From positions 89,993-153,992 of the forward strand of contig NW_026894291.1 in the NCBI RefSeq assembly GCF_032452875.1: 64,000 nt of DNA, in the 5' to 3' direction. Source of the stretch: Bos javanicus (Eukaryota > Chordata > Mammalia > Artiodactyla > Bovidae). How positions within the stretch are numbered: the stretch's first letter is position 1; each line of letters starts with the position of its first letter. The notes below the pieces were generated by a model. The model was not told the origin of the DNA. It saw only the letters and a list, made by a program, of their open reading frames with translations, and did not search any database. A program made the translations under genes and the position numbers. Below, one piece after another: positions 9,156 to 20,729 of the stretch.

Positions 9156-9755
9156 TGCCGCGAGCCGGGGAGGCATTCCACTCTGGACAAAGGTCATGAG
9201 GAAGGAGGCTCGGCATACGCAAATGCGGGATCGAGCCTCAGGAGTCCACCCGGATATTCTCGAGCGTCTCCCCCCAAAAAACCGGAGTCTGCCTACTGTA
9301 TTGCTTTGTGCTCTCACCTCTGATTTCACTGGGGGCTGTCCCCCACCACCATCTCGCTCTCTCTGTCAAAGAGTTAACTTACAGCTCCAATTCATAAAGT
9401 TCCTTGTCATTCTTCCCTTTAACTTCCAGCTGAGTCTCCATCTGGAGCGCGGAACCCACCACGCTTACTAATTATGCCTGGGCTGCTAAGACCCACTCGA
9501 GAAGGTGTCTAGGGTGAGGCACCTTTCGCTATTCGAGAGGGCGCCTGCGGCCTACGTAAGTGGTGCAAACTTCTTCTCTTGAAGTTTGATTGGTCTTCCG
9601 CGTAAACCAAGCTACTCAGTCTCTTTTCTCCACCGAATTTTCCTACTGAGCTCTCCTCATACTATCATTCTTGACATCTCTGATTAGCATATAAATAGTC
9701 GCCTAGGCCATCTCTCCTTCGAATACCCTGGATCAGTTGGGGCTGGTCCCCGGCA
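9156..9755 (+). mobile_element. Endogenous retrovirus LTR, copy 6
   Basis: A 600-bp LTR; its start is TGCCGC, so the 6-bp inverted repeat is broken at one base. X subtype. Private changes: CTCGAGCGTC, CTTCTTCTCTTGAAG. Homopolymer is C6A6. It is the last LTR in the window. Confidence 0.85.
9690..9697 (+). promoter_or_regulatory. TATA box of LTR copy 6
   Basis: TATAAATA, same context as the others. Confidence 0.5.
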
Positions 9756-9757
9756 GG

Positions 9758-9775
9758 TGGCGACCGAACAGGGAC
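9758..9775 (+). other. Retroviral primer binding site, copy 6
   Basis: Identical to the other copies. Confidence 0.8.
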
Positions 9776-9803
9776 CTCAGGAGGCAATACTCAAAGAGCT
9801 GAG
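9776..9803. repeat. Truncated core of 1.711a unit 6 and right island junction
   Basis: Only CTCAGGAGGCAATACTC and AAAGAGCTGAG remain. At 9,803/9,804 the sequence jumps to ATCATGCACACATCAGG, which belongs to the middle of an S-type 1.706 tail (compare about 30,292-30,320). Confidence 0.75.
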
Positions 9804-11271
9804 ATCATGCACACATCAGGTGGCTATCAAGCACTTCTCACGTGGCTGGTCATGCAATGTTCACGTAGCTACCATATACTGGTCACGTGACTGATCATGC
9901 ACAGATCACGTAAATGATCATGCACTGCTCACGTGACTGATCATGTACTGATCACGTGACTGATCATTCAGTGATCGGGTGGCTATCATGCACTGCTCAC
10001 GTGGCTGATCATGCAATGATCACGTAGCAACCATGTACTGGTCACGTGACTGATCATGCACTGATCACGTGATTAATCCAGCACTGATCACCTGACTTAT
10101 CATGCACTGAACACGTGGCTGATCACACACGTATCACGTGACTGATCATGCACTGATCACGTGGTTATCATGCACTGATCACGTGGCTATCACTCACTGA
10201 TCACGTGGATATCATGCACGGATCATGTGGCTGATCACACACGTATCACGTGACTGATCATGCACTGATCACCTGTCTATCATGCACTGATCACGTGGCT
10301 ATCATGCACTGATCACGTGGCTGATCATGCAATGATCACGTAGCTACCATGTACTGGTCACGTGACTGATGTTGCACTGATCACGTAATTGATCATGCAC
10401 TGATCACGTGGCTGATCATGCACTGATCACGTGGCTATCATGCACTGCTAACGTGGCTGATCATGCAATGATCCAGCAGCTACCATGTGCTGGTCACGTG
10501 ACTGATCATGCACTGATCATGTGGCTGATCATGCACTGATCACGTGACTGATCATGCACTGATCACGTGACTGATCATGCACTGATCACGTGGCTATCAT
10601 GCACTGATAACTTGGCTGGTCATACACAGATCACGCAGCTACCATGTACTGGTCACGTGACTGATCATGCACTGATGACGTAATTGATCATGCACTGATC
10701 ATGTGGCTGATCCTGCACTGATCACTTGACTGATCATGCACTGATCACGTGACTTATCATGCACTGATCACGTGGCTATCATGCACTGATCACGTGGCAG
10801 GTCATACACTGATCACGTGCCTGTTCATGCACTGATCACGTGACTGATCATGCACTGATCACGTGACTGATCATGCACTGATCACGTGGCTCTCATACAC
10901 TACTCACGTGGCTGATCATGCAATGATCATGTAGCTACCATGTACCGGTCACGTGACTGATCATACATCCATTAGGTGACTGATCATGCACTGATCACGT
11001 GGCTATCATGCACTGTTCACGTGGCTGATCATACACTGATCACCTGCCTGGTCATGCACTGATCACGTGACTAATCATGAACTGATCACGTAGCAATCAT
11101 TCACTGATCACCTGGCTGATCATGCACTGATCACGTGGCTATCATGCACTGATCACGTGGCTGATCATGCACTGATACCGTGACTGAGCATGGACTGATC
11201 ACATGACTATCATGTAGTGATCACGTGACTTAATGGCACTGATCATGTGACTGATCATGCGCTGATCATGT
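9804..11271. repeat. 1.706-type array, older copy
   Basis: Begins within an S-type tail (GCACACATCAGG, CATATACTGGTCACG, CACAGATCACGTAAATG), then 23-mers with scattered substitutions. Ends with the standard A leader (GATACCGTGACTGAGCATGG, CATGTAGTGATCACG, CTTAATGGCACTG) at about 11,172-11,240. No gene seen. Confidence 0.8.
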
Positions 11272-11535
11272 TTGCTTTCATACACTGATCATGTGCCTCT
11301 GGAGGCAATAAACAAAGAGCTGAGTAGGCACGAATCAAACAGTCAGCAGGCAAAAATCATGGATCTCAGCTGTGAGGAATCATGCTGCTCAGCTGGCAAT
11401 AATCAAGCAGCTGAGCAGGCAGGAATTACACAGCAGCTGGCAATTGTTCAAGCAGATGACAGGCAGGAATCATGCAGCTCAGCTGGCAATTGTCAAGCAG
11501 ATGAGCAGACAGTAATCACGCAGCTCAGCAGGCCC
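11272..11535. repeat. Diverged core A, S subtype
   Basis: Private changes: TTGCTTTCATAC, CAAAAATCATGGATCTC, and a rearranged ACACAGCAGCTGGCAATTGT where others have ACGCAGCACAGCTGGCAATT. The frame extends to 88 codons here, by indel. Confidence 0.8.
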
Positions 11536-13063
11536 TGATCACGTGACTGAGCATGCACTGTTCACCTGGCTGATCATACACTGATCATGTGATTGATCAT
11601 GCACTGATCACTTGGATATCATGCACTGATCACGTGGCTAATCATACATTATTCACGTGTCTGACCATGCACTGATCACGTGGATGATCATGCACTGATC
11701 ACTTGGATATCATGCACTGATCACGTGGCTGATCATACACTGTTCACGTGGCTGACCATGCACTGATCACGTGGCTGATCACACACTATCACGTGAATGA
11801 TCATGCACTGATCACGTGGCTCTCATGCACTGATCACGTGATTGCGCATGCACTGATCACGTAATTGTATGCACTGATGACGTGGCTATCATGCACTGAT
11901 GAAGTGGCTGATCATGCACTGATCATGTGACTGATCATGCACTGATCACGTAGCTATCTTGCACTGATCACTTGGCTGATCATACACTCATTTCGGGACT
12001 GATCATGCACTGATCACCGCGCTATCATGCATTGACTAAATGACTCACATGCACTGATCACGTGGATGATCACACACTGATCACGTGACTGATCATGCAC
12101 TGATCATCTGGCTATCCTGCACTCATTACCTGGCTATCGTGCACTGATCACGTGGCTGATCATGCAATGATCATGTAGCTACCATGTACTAGTCACTTGA
12201 GTGATCGTGCACTGATAACGTAATAGATCATGCACTGATCACGTGACTTATCATGCACTGTTCACCTGACTGATCATGCACTGATCACGTGACTGATCAT
12301 GCACTGATCTCGTGGCTATCATGCACGGATCACGTGGCTGATCATGCAATGATCACCTAGATACCATGTATTGGTCACATGACTGATCATGCACTGATCA
12401 CGTAATTGATCATGCAGTGATCATGTGGTTGATCATGCACTGATCACGTGGCTGTTCATACACTGATTACGTGACTGATCATGCACTGATCATGTGACTG
12501 ATCATGCACTGATCACGTGGCTATCATGCACTGATCACTTGGCTGGTCATACACTGATCACTTGCCTGGTCATGCACAGATTACATGACTGATCATGCAC
12601 TGATCACGTGACTGATTATGCACTGATCACCTGGCTATCATGCACTAATCACGTGGCTGATCATGCAATGATCATGTAGCTACCATGTACTGATCACGTG
12701 ACTGATCATACAACCATCAGGTGACTGATCATGCACTGCTCACGCGGCTGTTCATGCAATGATCACGTAGCTACCATATACTGGTCCCATGAGTGATCAT
12801 GCACTGATCACGTATTGATCATGCACTGATCACGTGGCTGATCATGCACTGAACACGTGACTGATCATGCACTGATCACGTGACTGATCATGCACTGATC
12901 ACGTGGCTATCATGCACTGCTCACGTGGCTGATCATGCACTGATCACGCAGCCACCATGTACTGGTCACATGACTGATCATGCACTGATCACGTAACTGA
13001 TCAAGCACTGATCACCTGGCTTATCATGCATTGATTATGTGACTGATCATGTGCTGATCATGT
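11536..13063. repeat. 1.706-type array, older copy
   Basis: Strongly substituted 23-mers (CACTTGGATATC, CACTCATTTCGGGAC, GATCATCTGGCTATCCTGC), the most diverged long array in the window apart from the right end. Ends in the B leader (CACCTGGCTTATC, TGTGCTGATCATG). No gene seen. Confidence 0.8.
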
Positions 13064-13324
13064 TTGGTGTCATACACTGATCATGTGCATCTGGAGGCAA
13101 TGAACAATGAGCTGAGTAGGCAGGAATCAGTCAGCAGGATATAATCATGGAACTCAGCTTTGAGAAATCATGCTGCTCAGCTGGAAATAATCAAGTAGAT
13201 GAGCAAGCAGGAATTATGCAGCACAGGTGGCAATTGTCAAGCAGATGACAGGCAGGAATCGTGCAGCTCAGCTGGCAATTGTCAAGCAGATGAGCAGACA
13301 GTAATCACGCAGCTCAGCAGGCCC
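13064..13324. repeat. Diverged core B
   Basis: Private changes: GTGCATCTGG, AACAATGAGCTG, AGGATATAATC, CTCAGCTTTGAG, GCTGGAAATAATC, GAGCAAGCAGG. Confidence 0.8.
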
Positions 13325-15080
13325 TGATCACGTGACTGAGCATGCACTGTTCACGTGGCTGATCACACACTGATCACGTGACTGATCATGCACTGATCAC
13401 GTGGCTATCATGCACTGATCACGTGACTGATCATGCACTGATCACGTAATTGTCATGCACTGATCACGTGGCTATCATGCACTGATCACGTGGCTGATCA
13501 TGCACTGATCACGTGGCTATCATGCACTGATCACGTGGCTGATCATGCACTGATCACGGGACTGATCATGCACTGATCACGGCGCTATCATGCACTGTCT
13601 CCATGACTGACATGCACTGATCACGTGGCTGATCATGCACTGATCACGTGACTGATCATGCACTGATCACGTGACTGATCATGCACTGATCACGTGGCTG
13701 ATCATGCACTGATCACGTAATTGATCATGCACTGATCACGTGGCTGATCATGCACTGATCACGTGGCTGATCATGCACTGATCACGTGACTGATCATGCA
13801 CTGATCACGTGGCTATCATGCACTGATCACGTGGCTGATCATGCACTGATCACGTGACTGATCATGCACTGATCACGTGACTGATCATGCACTGATCACG
13901 TGACTGATCATGCACTGATCACGTGGCTGATCATGCACTGATCACGTGGCTGATCATGCACTGATCACGTGACTGATCATGCACTGATCACGTGACTGAT
14001 CATGCACTGATCAGTGGCTATCATGCACTGATCACGTGGCTGATCATGCACTGATCACGTGACTGATCATGCACTGATCACTGGCTATCATGCACTGATC
14101 ACGTGGCTATCATGCACTGATCACGTGGCTGATCATGCACTGATCACGTGACTGATCATGCACTGATCACGTCTATATCATGCACTGATCACATGACTGA
14201 TCATGCACTGATCACGTGGATGATCATGCACTGATCACGTGACTGATCATGCACTGATCACGTGGCTATCATGCACTGATCACGTGGCTGATCATGCACT
14301 GATCACGTAGCTATCATGCACTGATCACGTGACTGATCATGCACTGATCACGTAATTGATCATGCACTGATCAGTGACTGATCATGCACTGATCACGTGA
14401 CTGATCATGCACTGATCACGTGACTGATCATGCACTGATCACGTGGCTATCATGCACTGATCACGTGGCTGATCATGCACTGATCACGTAGCTACCATGC
14501 ACTGATCACGTGACTGATCATGCACTGATCACGTAACTGATCATGCACTGATCACGTGGCTGATCATGCACTGATCACGTGGCTGATCATGCACTGATCA
14601 CGTGACTGATCATGCACTGATCACGTGACTGATCATGCACTGATCACGTGGCTATCATGCACTGATCACGTGGCTGATCATGCACTGATCACGTGCCTGA
14701 TCATGCACTGATCACATGACTGATCATGCACTGATCACGTGACTGATCATGCACTGATCACGTGGCTATCATGCACTACTCACGTGGCTGATCATGCAAT
14801 GATCATGTAGCTACCATGTACTGGTCACGTGACTGATCATACACCCATCAGGTGACTGATCATGCACTGATCACGTGGCTGATCATGCACTGATCACCTG
14901 CCTGATCATGCACTGATCACGTGACAAATCATGAACTGATCACATAGCTATCATGCACTGATCACGTGGCTGATCATGCACTGATACCGTGACTGAGCAT
15001 GGACTGATCACATGACTATCATGTAGTGATCACGTGACTTAATGGCGCTGATCATGTGACTGATCATGCGCTGATCATGT
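13325..15080. repeat. 1.706-type array, highly homogenised
   Basis: From about 13,380 to 14,760 almost every monomer is the exact consensus, alternating GTGACT and GTGGCT endings, with 22-bp CTATCA monomers interspersed. Divergent copies (CACCCATCAGG, CATGTAGCTACC) reappear from about 14,775, before the A leader. Confidence 0.82.
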
Positions 15081-15345
15081 TTGCTATCATACACTGATCA
15101 TGTGCCTCTGGAGGCAATAAACAAAGAGCTGAGTAGGCACGAATCAAACAGTCAGCAGGCAATAATCATGGAACTCAGGTGTGAGGAATCATGCTGCTCA
15201 GCTGGCAATAATCAAGCAGCTGAGCAGGCAGGAATTACGCAGCACAGCTGGCAATTGTCAAGCAGATGACAGGCAGGAATCATGCAGCTCAGCTGGCAAT
15301 TGTCAAGCAGATGAGCAGACAGTAATCACGCAGCTCAGCAGGCCC
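15081..15345. repeat. Diverged core A, R subtype
   Basis: First R-subtype core (CTCAGGTGTGAGG). GGAATCATGCAGCTC replaces the usual GGAATCGTGCAGCTC. The tail that follows has the S-like GTGATGATC and GTGGATATC marks, so subtype linkage is not fixed here. Confidence 0.8.
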
Positions 15346-17434
15346 TGATCACGTGACTGAGCATGCACTGTTCACGTGGCTGATCATACACTGATCACGT
15401 GATGATCATGCACTGATCACGTGGATATCATGCACTGATCACGTGGCTGATCATACACTGATCACGTGTCTGACCATGCACTGATCACGTGGCTGATCAC
15501 ACACTGATCACGTGAATGATCATGCACTGATCACGTGGCTATCATGCACTGATCACGTGACTGATCATGCACTGATCACGTGGCTGTCATGCACTGATCA
15601 CGTGGCTATCATGCACTGATCACGTGGCTGATCATGCACTGATCACGTGACTGATCATGCACTGATCACGTAGCTATCATGCACTGATCACGTGGCTGAT
15701 CATGCACTGATCACGGGACTGATCATGCACTGATCACGTGGCTATCATGCACTGACACATGACTGATCATGCACTGATCACGTGGATGATCATGCACTGA
15801 TCACGTGACTGATCATGCACTGATCACGTGGCTATCATGCACTGATCACGTGGCTATCATGCACTGATCACGTGGCTGATCATGCACTGATCACGTGACT
15901 GATCATGCACTGATCACGTGACTGATCATGCACTGATCACTTCTATATCATGCACTGATCACGTGACTGATCATGCACTGATCACGTGGCTGATCATGCA
16001 CTGATCACGTGACTGATCATGCACTGATCACGTGGCTATCATGCACTGATCACGTGGCTGATCATACTCTGATCCTGAAACTGATCATGCACTGATCACG
16101 TGGCTATCATGCACTGATCACGTGGCTGATCATGCACTGATCACGTAGCCATGTACTAGTCACGTGACTGATCATGCACTGATCACGTAATGATCATGCA
16201 CTGATCACGTGACTGATCATGCACTGATCACGTGACTGATCATGCACTGATCACGTGACTGATCATGCACTGATCACGTGGCTATCATGCACTGATCACG
16301 TGGCTGATCATGCAATGATCACGTAGATACCATGCACTGATCACGTGACTGATCATGCACTGATCACGTAATTGATCATGCACTGATCACGTGGCTGATC
16401 ATGCACTGATCACGTGGCTGATCATGCACTGATCACGTGACTGATCATGCACTGATCACGTGACTGATCATGCACTGATCACGTGGCTATCATGCACTGA
16501 TCACGTGGCTGATCATGCACTGATCACGTGCCTGATCATGCACTGATCACATGACTGATCATGCACTGATCACGTGACTGATCATGCACTGATCACGTGG
16601 CTATCATGCACTGATCACGTGGCTGATCATGCACTGATCATGTAGCTACCATGCACTGATCACGTGACTGATCATGCACCATCACGTGACTGATCATGCA
16701 CTGATCACGTGGCTATCATGCACTGATCACGTGGCTGATCATGCACTGATCACGTGGATATCATGCACTGATCACGTGGCTGATCACACACTGATCACGT
16801 GACTGATCATGCACTGATCACGTGGCTATCATGCACTGATCACGTGGCTGATCATGCACTGATCACGTAGCTATCATGCACTGATCACGTGACTGATCAT
16901 GCACTGATCACGTAATTGATCATGCACTGATCACGTGGCTGATCATGCACTGATCACGTGGCTGATCACACACGATCAGCTGACTGATCATGCACTGATC
17001 ACGTGACTGATCATGCACTGATCACGTGGCTGATCATGCACTGATCACGTGGATATCATGCACTGATCACGTGGCTATCATGCACTGATCACGTGGCTGA
17101 TCATGCACTGATCACGTAGCTACCATGCACTGATCACGTGACTGATCATGCACTGATCAGTGACTGATCATGCACTGATCACGTGACTGATCATGCACTG
17201 ATCACGTGACTGATCATGCACTGATCACGTGACTGATCATGCACTGATCACGTGGCTATCATGCACTGATCACGTGGCTATCATGCACTGATCACGTGGC
17301 TGATCATGCACTGATCACGCAGCTACCATGCACTGATCACGTGACTGATCATGCACTGATCACATGACTGATCATGCACTGATCACGTGGCTTATCATGC
17401 ACTGATCATGTGACTGATCATGTGCTGATCATGT
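15346..17434. repeat. 1.706-type array, homogenised
   Basis: Near-consensus 23-mers with half-monomer losses (GTAGCCATGTACTAG at about 16,145; GCACCATCACG at about 16,676). Ends in a B leader. No gene seen. Confidence 0.82.
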
Positions 17435-17694
17435 TTGGTGTCATACACTGATCATGTGCCTCTGGAGGCAATGAACAAAGAGCTGAGTAGGCACGAATCA
17501 GTCAGCAGGCTATAATCATGGAACTCAGCTGTGAGAAATCATGCTGCTCAGCTGGCAATAATCAAGCAGATGAGCAGGCAGGAATTACGCAGCACAGCTG
17601 GCAATTGTCAAGCAGATGACAGGCAGGATCGTGCAGCTCAGCTGGCAATTGTAAAGCAGATGAGCAGACAGTAATCACGCAGCTCAGCAGGCCC
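17435..17694. repeat. Diverged core B
   Basis: B start (TTGGTGTC) but partly A-like inside: GGCACGAATCAGTC and CTCAGCTGTGAGAAATC. One base is missing in GGCAGGATCGTGC, and GTAAAGCAG replaces GTCAAGCAG. Confidence 0.78.
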
Positions 17695-18292
17695 TGATCA
17701 CGTGACTGAGCATGCACTGTTCACGTGGCTGATCATACACTGATCACGTGACTGATCATGCACTGATCACGTGACTGATCATGCACTGATCACGTGGCTA
17801 TCATGCACTGATCACGTGGCTGATCATGCACTGATCACGGACTGATCATGCACTGATCACGGGCTATCATGCACTGACACATGACTGATCATGCACTGAT
17901 CACGTGGCTGATCATGCACTGATCACGTGACTGATCATGCACTGATCACGTGACTGATCATGCACTGATCACGTGGCTGATCATGCACTGATCACGTGGC
18001 TGATCATGCACTGATCACGTGGCTGATCATGCACTGATCACGTGACTGATCATGCACTGATCACGTGGCTATCATGCACTGATCACGTGGCTGATCATGC
18101 ACTGATCACGTGCCTGATCATGCACTGATCACGTGGCTGATCATGCACTGATCACGTGACTGATCATGCACTGATCACGTGGCTGATCATGCACTGATCA
18201 CGTGACTGATCATGCACTGATCACGTGACTATCATGCACTGATCACGTGACTTCATGCACTGATCATGTGACTGATCATGCACTGATCATGT
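17695..18292. repeat. 1.706-type array, homogenised
   Basis: Consensus 23-mers. The last ~80 bp stand where an A leader should be, but its marks (CATGTAGTG, TTAATGGCGCTG) read as consensus (CATGCACTG, TTCATGCACTG). Confidence 0.8.
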
Positions 18293-18385
18293 TTGCTATC
18301 ATGCACTGATCATGTGCCTCTGGAGGCAATGATCAAAGAGCTGAGTAGGCACGAATCAAACAGTCAGCAGGCACTGATCATGGAA
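18293..18385. repeat. Truncated and consensus-converted core A
   Basis: Only about four of the core monomers remain, from TTGCTATCATGCAC to GCACTGATCATGGAA, then consensus 23-mers. Several diagnostic bases are replaced by monomer consensus: GGCAATGATCAAAG for GGCAATAAACAAAG, and GGCACTGATCATGG for GGCAATAATCATGG. Confidence 0.78.
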
Positions 18386-20464
18386 ATCATGCACTGATCA
18401 CGTGGCTGATCATGCACTGATCACGTGACTGATCATGCACTGATCACGTGACTGATCATGCACTGATCACGTGGCTGATCATGCACTGATCACGTGGCTA
18501 TCATGCACTGATCACGTGGCTGATCATGCACTGATCACGTGACTGATCATGCACTGATCACGTGACTGATCATGCACTGATCACGTGGCTGATCATGCAC
18601 TGATCACGTGGCTATCATGCACTGATCACGTGACTGATCATGCACTGATCACGTGACTGATCATGCACTGATCACGTGGCTGATCATGCACTGATCACGT
18701 GGCTATCATGCACTGATCACGTGGCTGTCATGCACTGATCACGTAGCTACCATGCACTGGTCACGTGACTGATCATGCACTGATCACGTGACTGATCATG
18801 CACTGATCAGTGACTGATCATGCACTGATCACGTGACTGATCATGCACTGATCACGTGACTGATCATGCACTGATCACGTGGCTATCATGCACTGATCAC
18901 GTGGCTGATCATGCACTGATCACGTAGCTACCATGCACTGATCACGTGACTGATCATGCACTGATCACGTAACTGATCATGCACTGATCACGTGACTGAT
19001 CATGCACTGATCACGTGGCTATCATGCACTGATCACGTGGCTGATCATGCACTGATCACGTGACTGATCATGCACTGATCACGTGGCTGATCATGCACTG
19101 ATCACGTGACTGATCATGCACTGATCACGTAGCTATCATGCACTGATCACGTGGCTGATCATGCACTGATCACGGGACTGATCATGCACTGATCACGGGC
19201 TATCATGCACTGACACGTGACTGATCATGCACTGATCACGTGCTGATCATGCACTGATCACGTGGCTATCATGCACTGATCACGTGGCTGATCATGCACT
19301 GATCACGTGACTGATCATGCACTGATCACGTGGCTGATCATGCACTGATCACGTGACTGATCATGCACTGATCACGTGACTGATCATGCACTGATCACGT
19401 GGCTGATCATGCACTGATCACGTGGCTGATCATGCACTGATCACGTGACTGATCATGCACTGATCACGTGACTGATCATGCACTGATCACGTGGCTATCA
19501 TGCACTGATCACGTGACTGATCATGCACTGATCACGTGGCTATCATGCACTGTCACGTGACTGATCATGCACTGATCACGTAACTGATCATGCACTGATC
19601 ACGTGACTGATCATGCACTGATCACGTGACTGATCATGCACTGATCACGTGACTGATCATGCACTGATCACGTGGCTATCATGCACTGATCACGTGGCTG
19701 ATCATGCACTGATCACGTGACTGATCATGCACTGATCACGTGACTGATCATGCACTGATCACGTGGCTATCATGCACTGATCACGTGGCTGATCATGCAC
19801 TGATCACGTGGCTGATCATGCACTGATCACGTGACTGATCATGCACTGATCACGTGGCTATCATGCACTGATCACGTGGCTGATCATGCACTGATCACGT
19901 GGTATCATGCACTGATCACGTGACTGATCATGCACTGATCACGTGACTGATCATGCACTGATCACGTGGCTATCATGCACTGATCACGTGGCTGATCATG
20001 CACTGATCACGTGGCTGATCATGCATGATCACGCAGCTACCATGTACTGGTCACATGACTGATCATGCACTGATCACGTGACTGATCATGCACTGATCAC
20101 GTGGCTATCATGCACTACTCACGTGGCTGATCATGCAATGATCATGTAGCTACCATGTACAGGTCACGTGAATGATCAAACACCCATCAGGTGACTGATC
20201 ATGCACTGATCACGTGGCTATCATGCACTGATCACGTGACTGATCATGCACTGATCACGTCTATATCATGCACTGATCACATGACTGCCCATGCACTGAT
20301 CACGTGGATGATCATACACTAATCATGTGACAGATCATGCACTGATCACGTGGCTGATCATGCACTGATACCGTGACTGAGCATGGACTGATCACATGAC
20401 TATCATGTAGTGATCACGTGACTTAATGGCGCTGATCATGTGACTGATCATGCGCTGATCATGT
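18386..20464. repeat. 1.706-type array, homogenised
   Basis: Long run of consensus 23-mers to about 20,020, then diverged marks (GCAGCTACCATGTACTGG, CACCCATCAGG, GACTGCCCATGC, CACTAATCATGTGACAG) that form the usual approach to an R core. Confidence 0.82.
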
Positions 20465-20729
20465 TTGCTATCATACACTGATCATGTGCCTCTGGAGGCA
20501 ATAAACAAAGAGCTGAGTAGGCACGAATCAAACAGTCAGCAGGCAATAATCATGGAACTCAGGTGTGAGGAATCATGCTGCTCAGCTGGCAATAATCAAG
20601 CAGCTGAGCAGGCAGGAATTACGCAGCACAGCTGACAATTGTCAAGCAGATGACAGGCAGGAATCGTGCAGCTCAGCTGGCAATTGTCAAGCAGATGAGC
20701 AGACAGTAATCACGCAGCTCAGCAGGCCC
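20465..20729. repeat. Diverged core A, R subtype
   Basis: R subtype. CACAGCTGACAATTG replaces CACAGCTGGCAATTG, creating a stop that ends the shared frame early. Confidence 0.8.

Larger units (their letters stand above)
1580..9803. repeat. Tandem array of LTR-containing satellite units, bovine 1.711a type
   Basis: Six units, each LTR + primer binding site + diverged core + 23-mer tail. LTR-to-LTR spacings are 1413, 1365, 1519, 1523 and 1366 bp. Differences come from a 46-bp dimer present in units 1 and 3 and from local duplications in the tails of units 3 and 4. The unit matches my memory of bovine satellite 1.711a, described as 1.706-like repeats carrying an inserted mobile-element-like segment. 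All six insertions sit at the same satellite position, so the insertion was amplified with the satellite. Confidence 0.8.

Noticed and set aside
1919..9471. Open frames of 67-113 codons on both strands across the satellite-LTR boundary
   Set aside because: They span the junction of satellite and LTR U3, shift with the C6-8/A6-7 homopolymer, and occur in overlapping frames and on both strands. No retroviral protein motif is visible.
1970..9755. Complete provirus or solo LTRs with target duplication
   Set aside because: No internal coding region or second LTR follows any primer site, and flanking satellite shows no 4-6 bp duplication around the insert.
3383..9755. Six independent LTR insertions
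   Set aside because: Same insertion base, same orientation and same truncation in all; amplification of one event is the simpler reading.
13325..15080. CRISPR array
   Set aside because: Repeats are contiguous and have no unique spacers of constant length.
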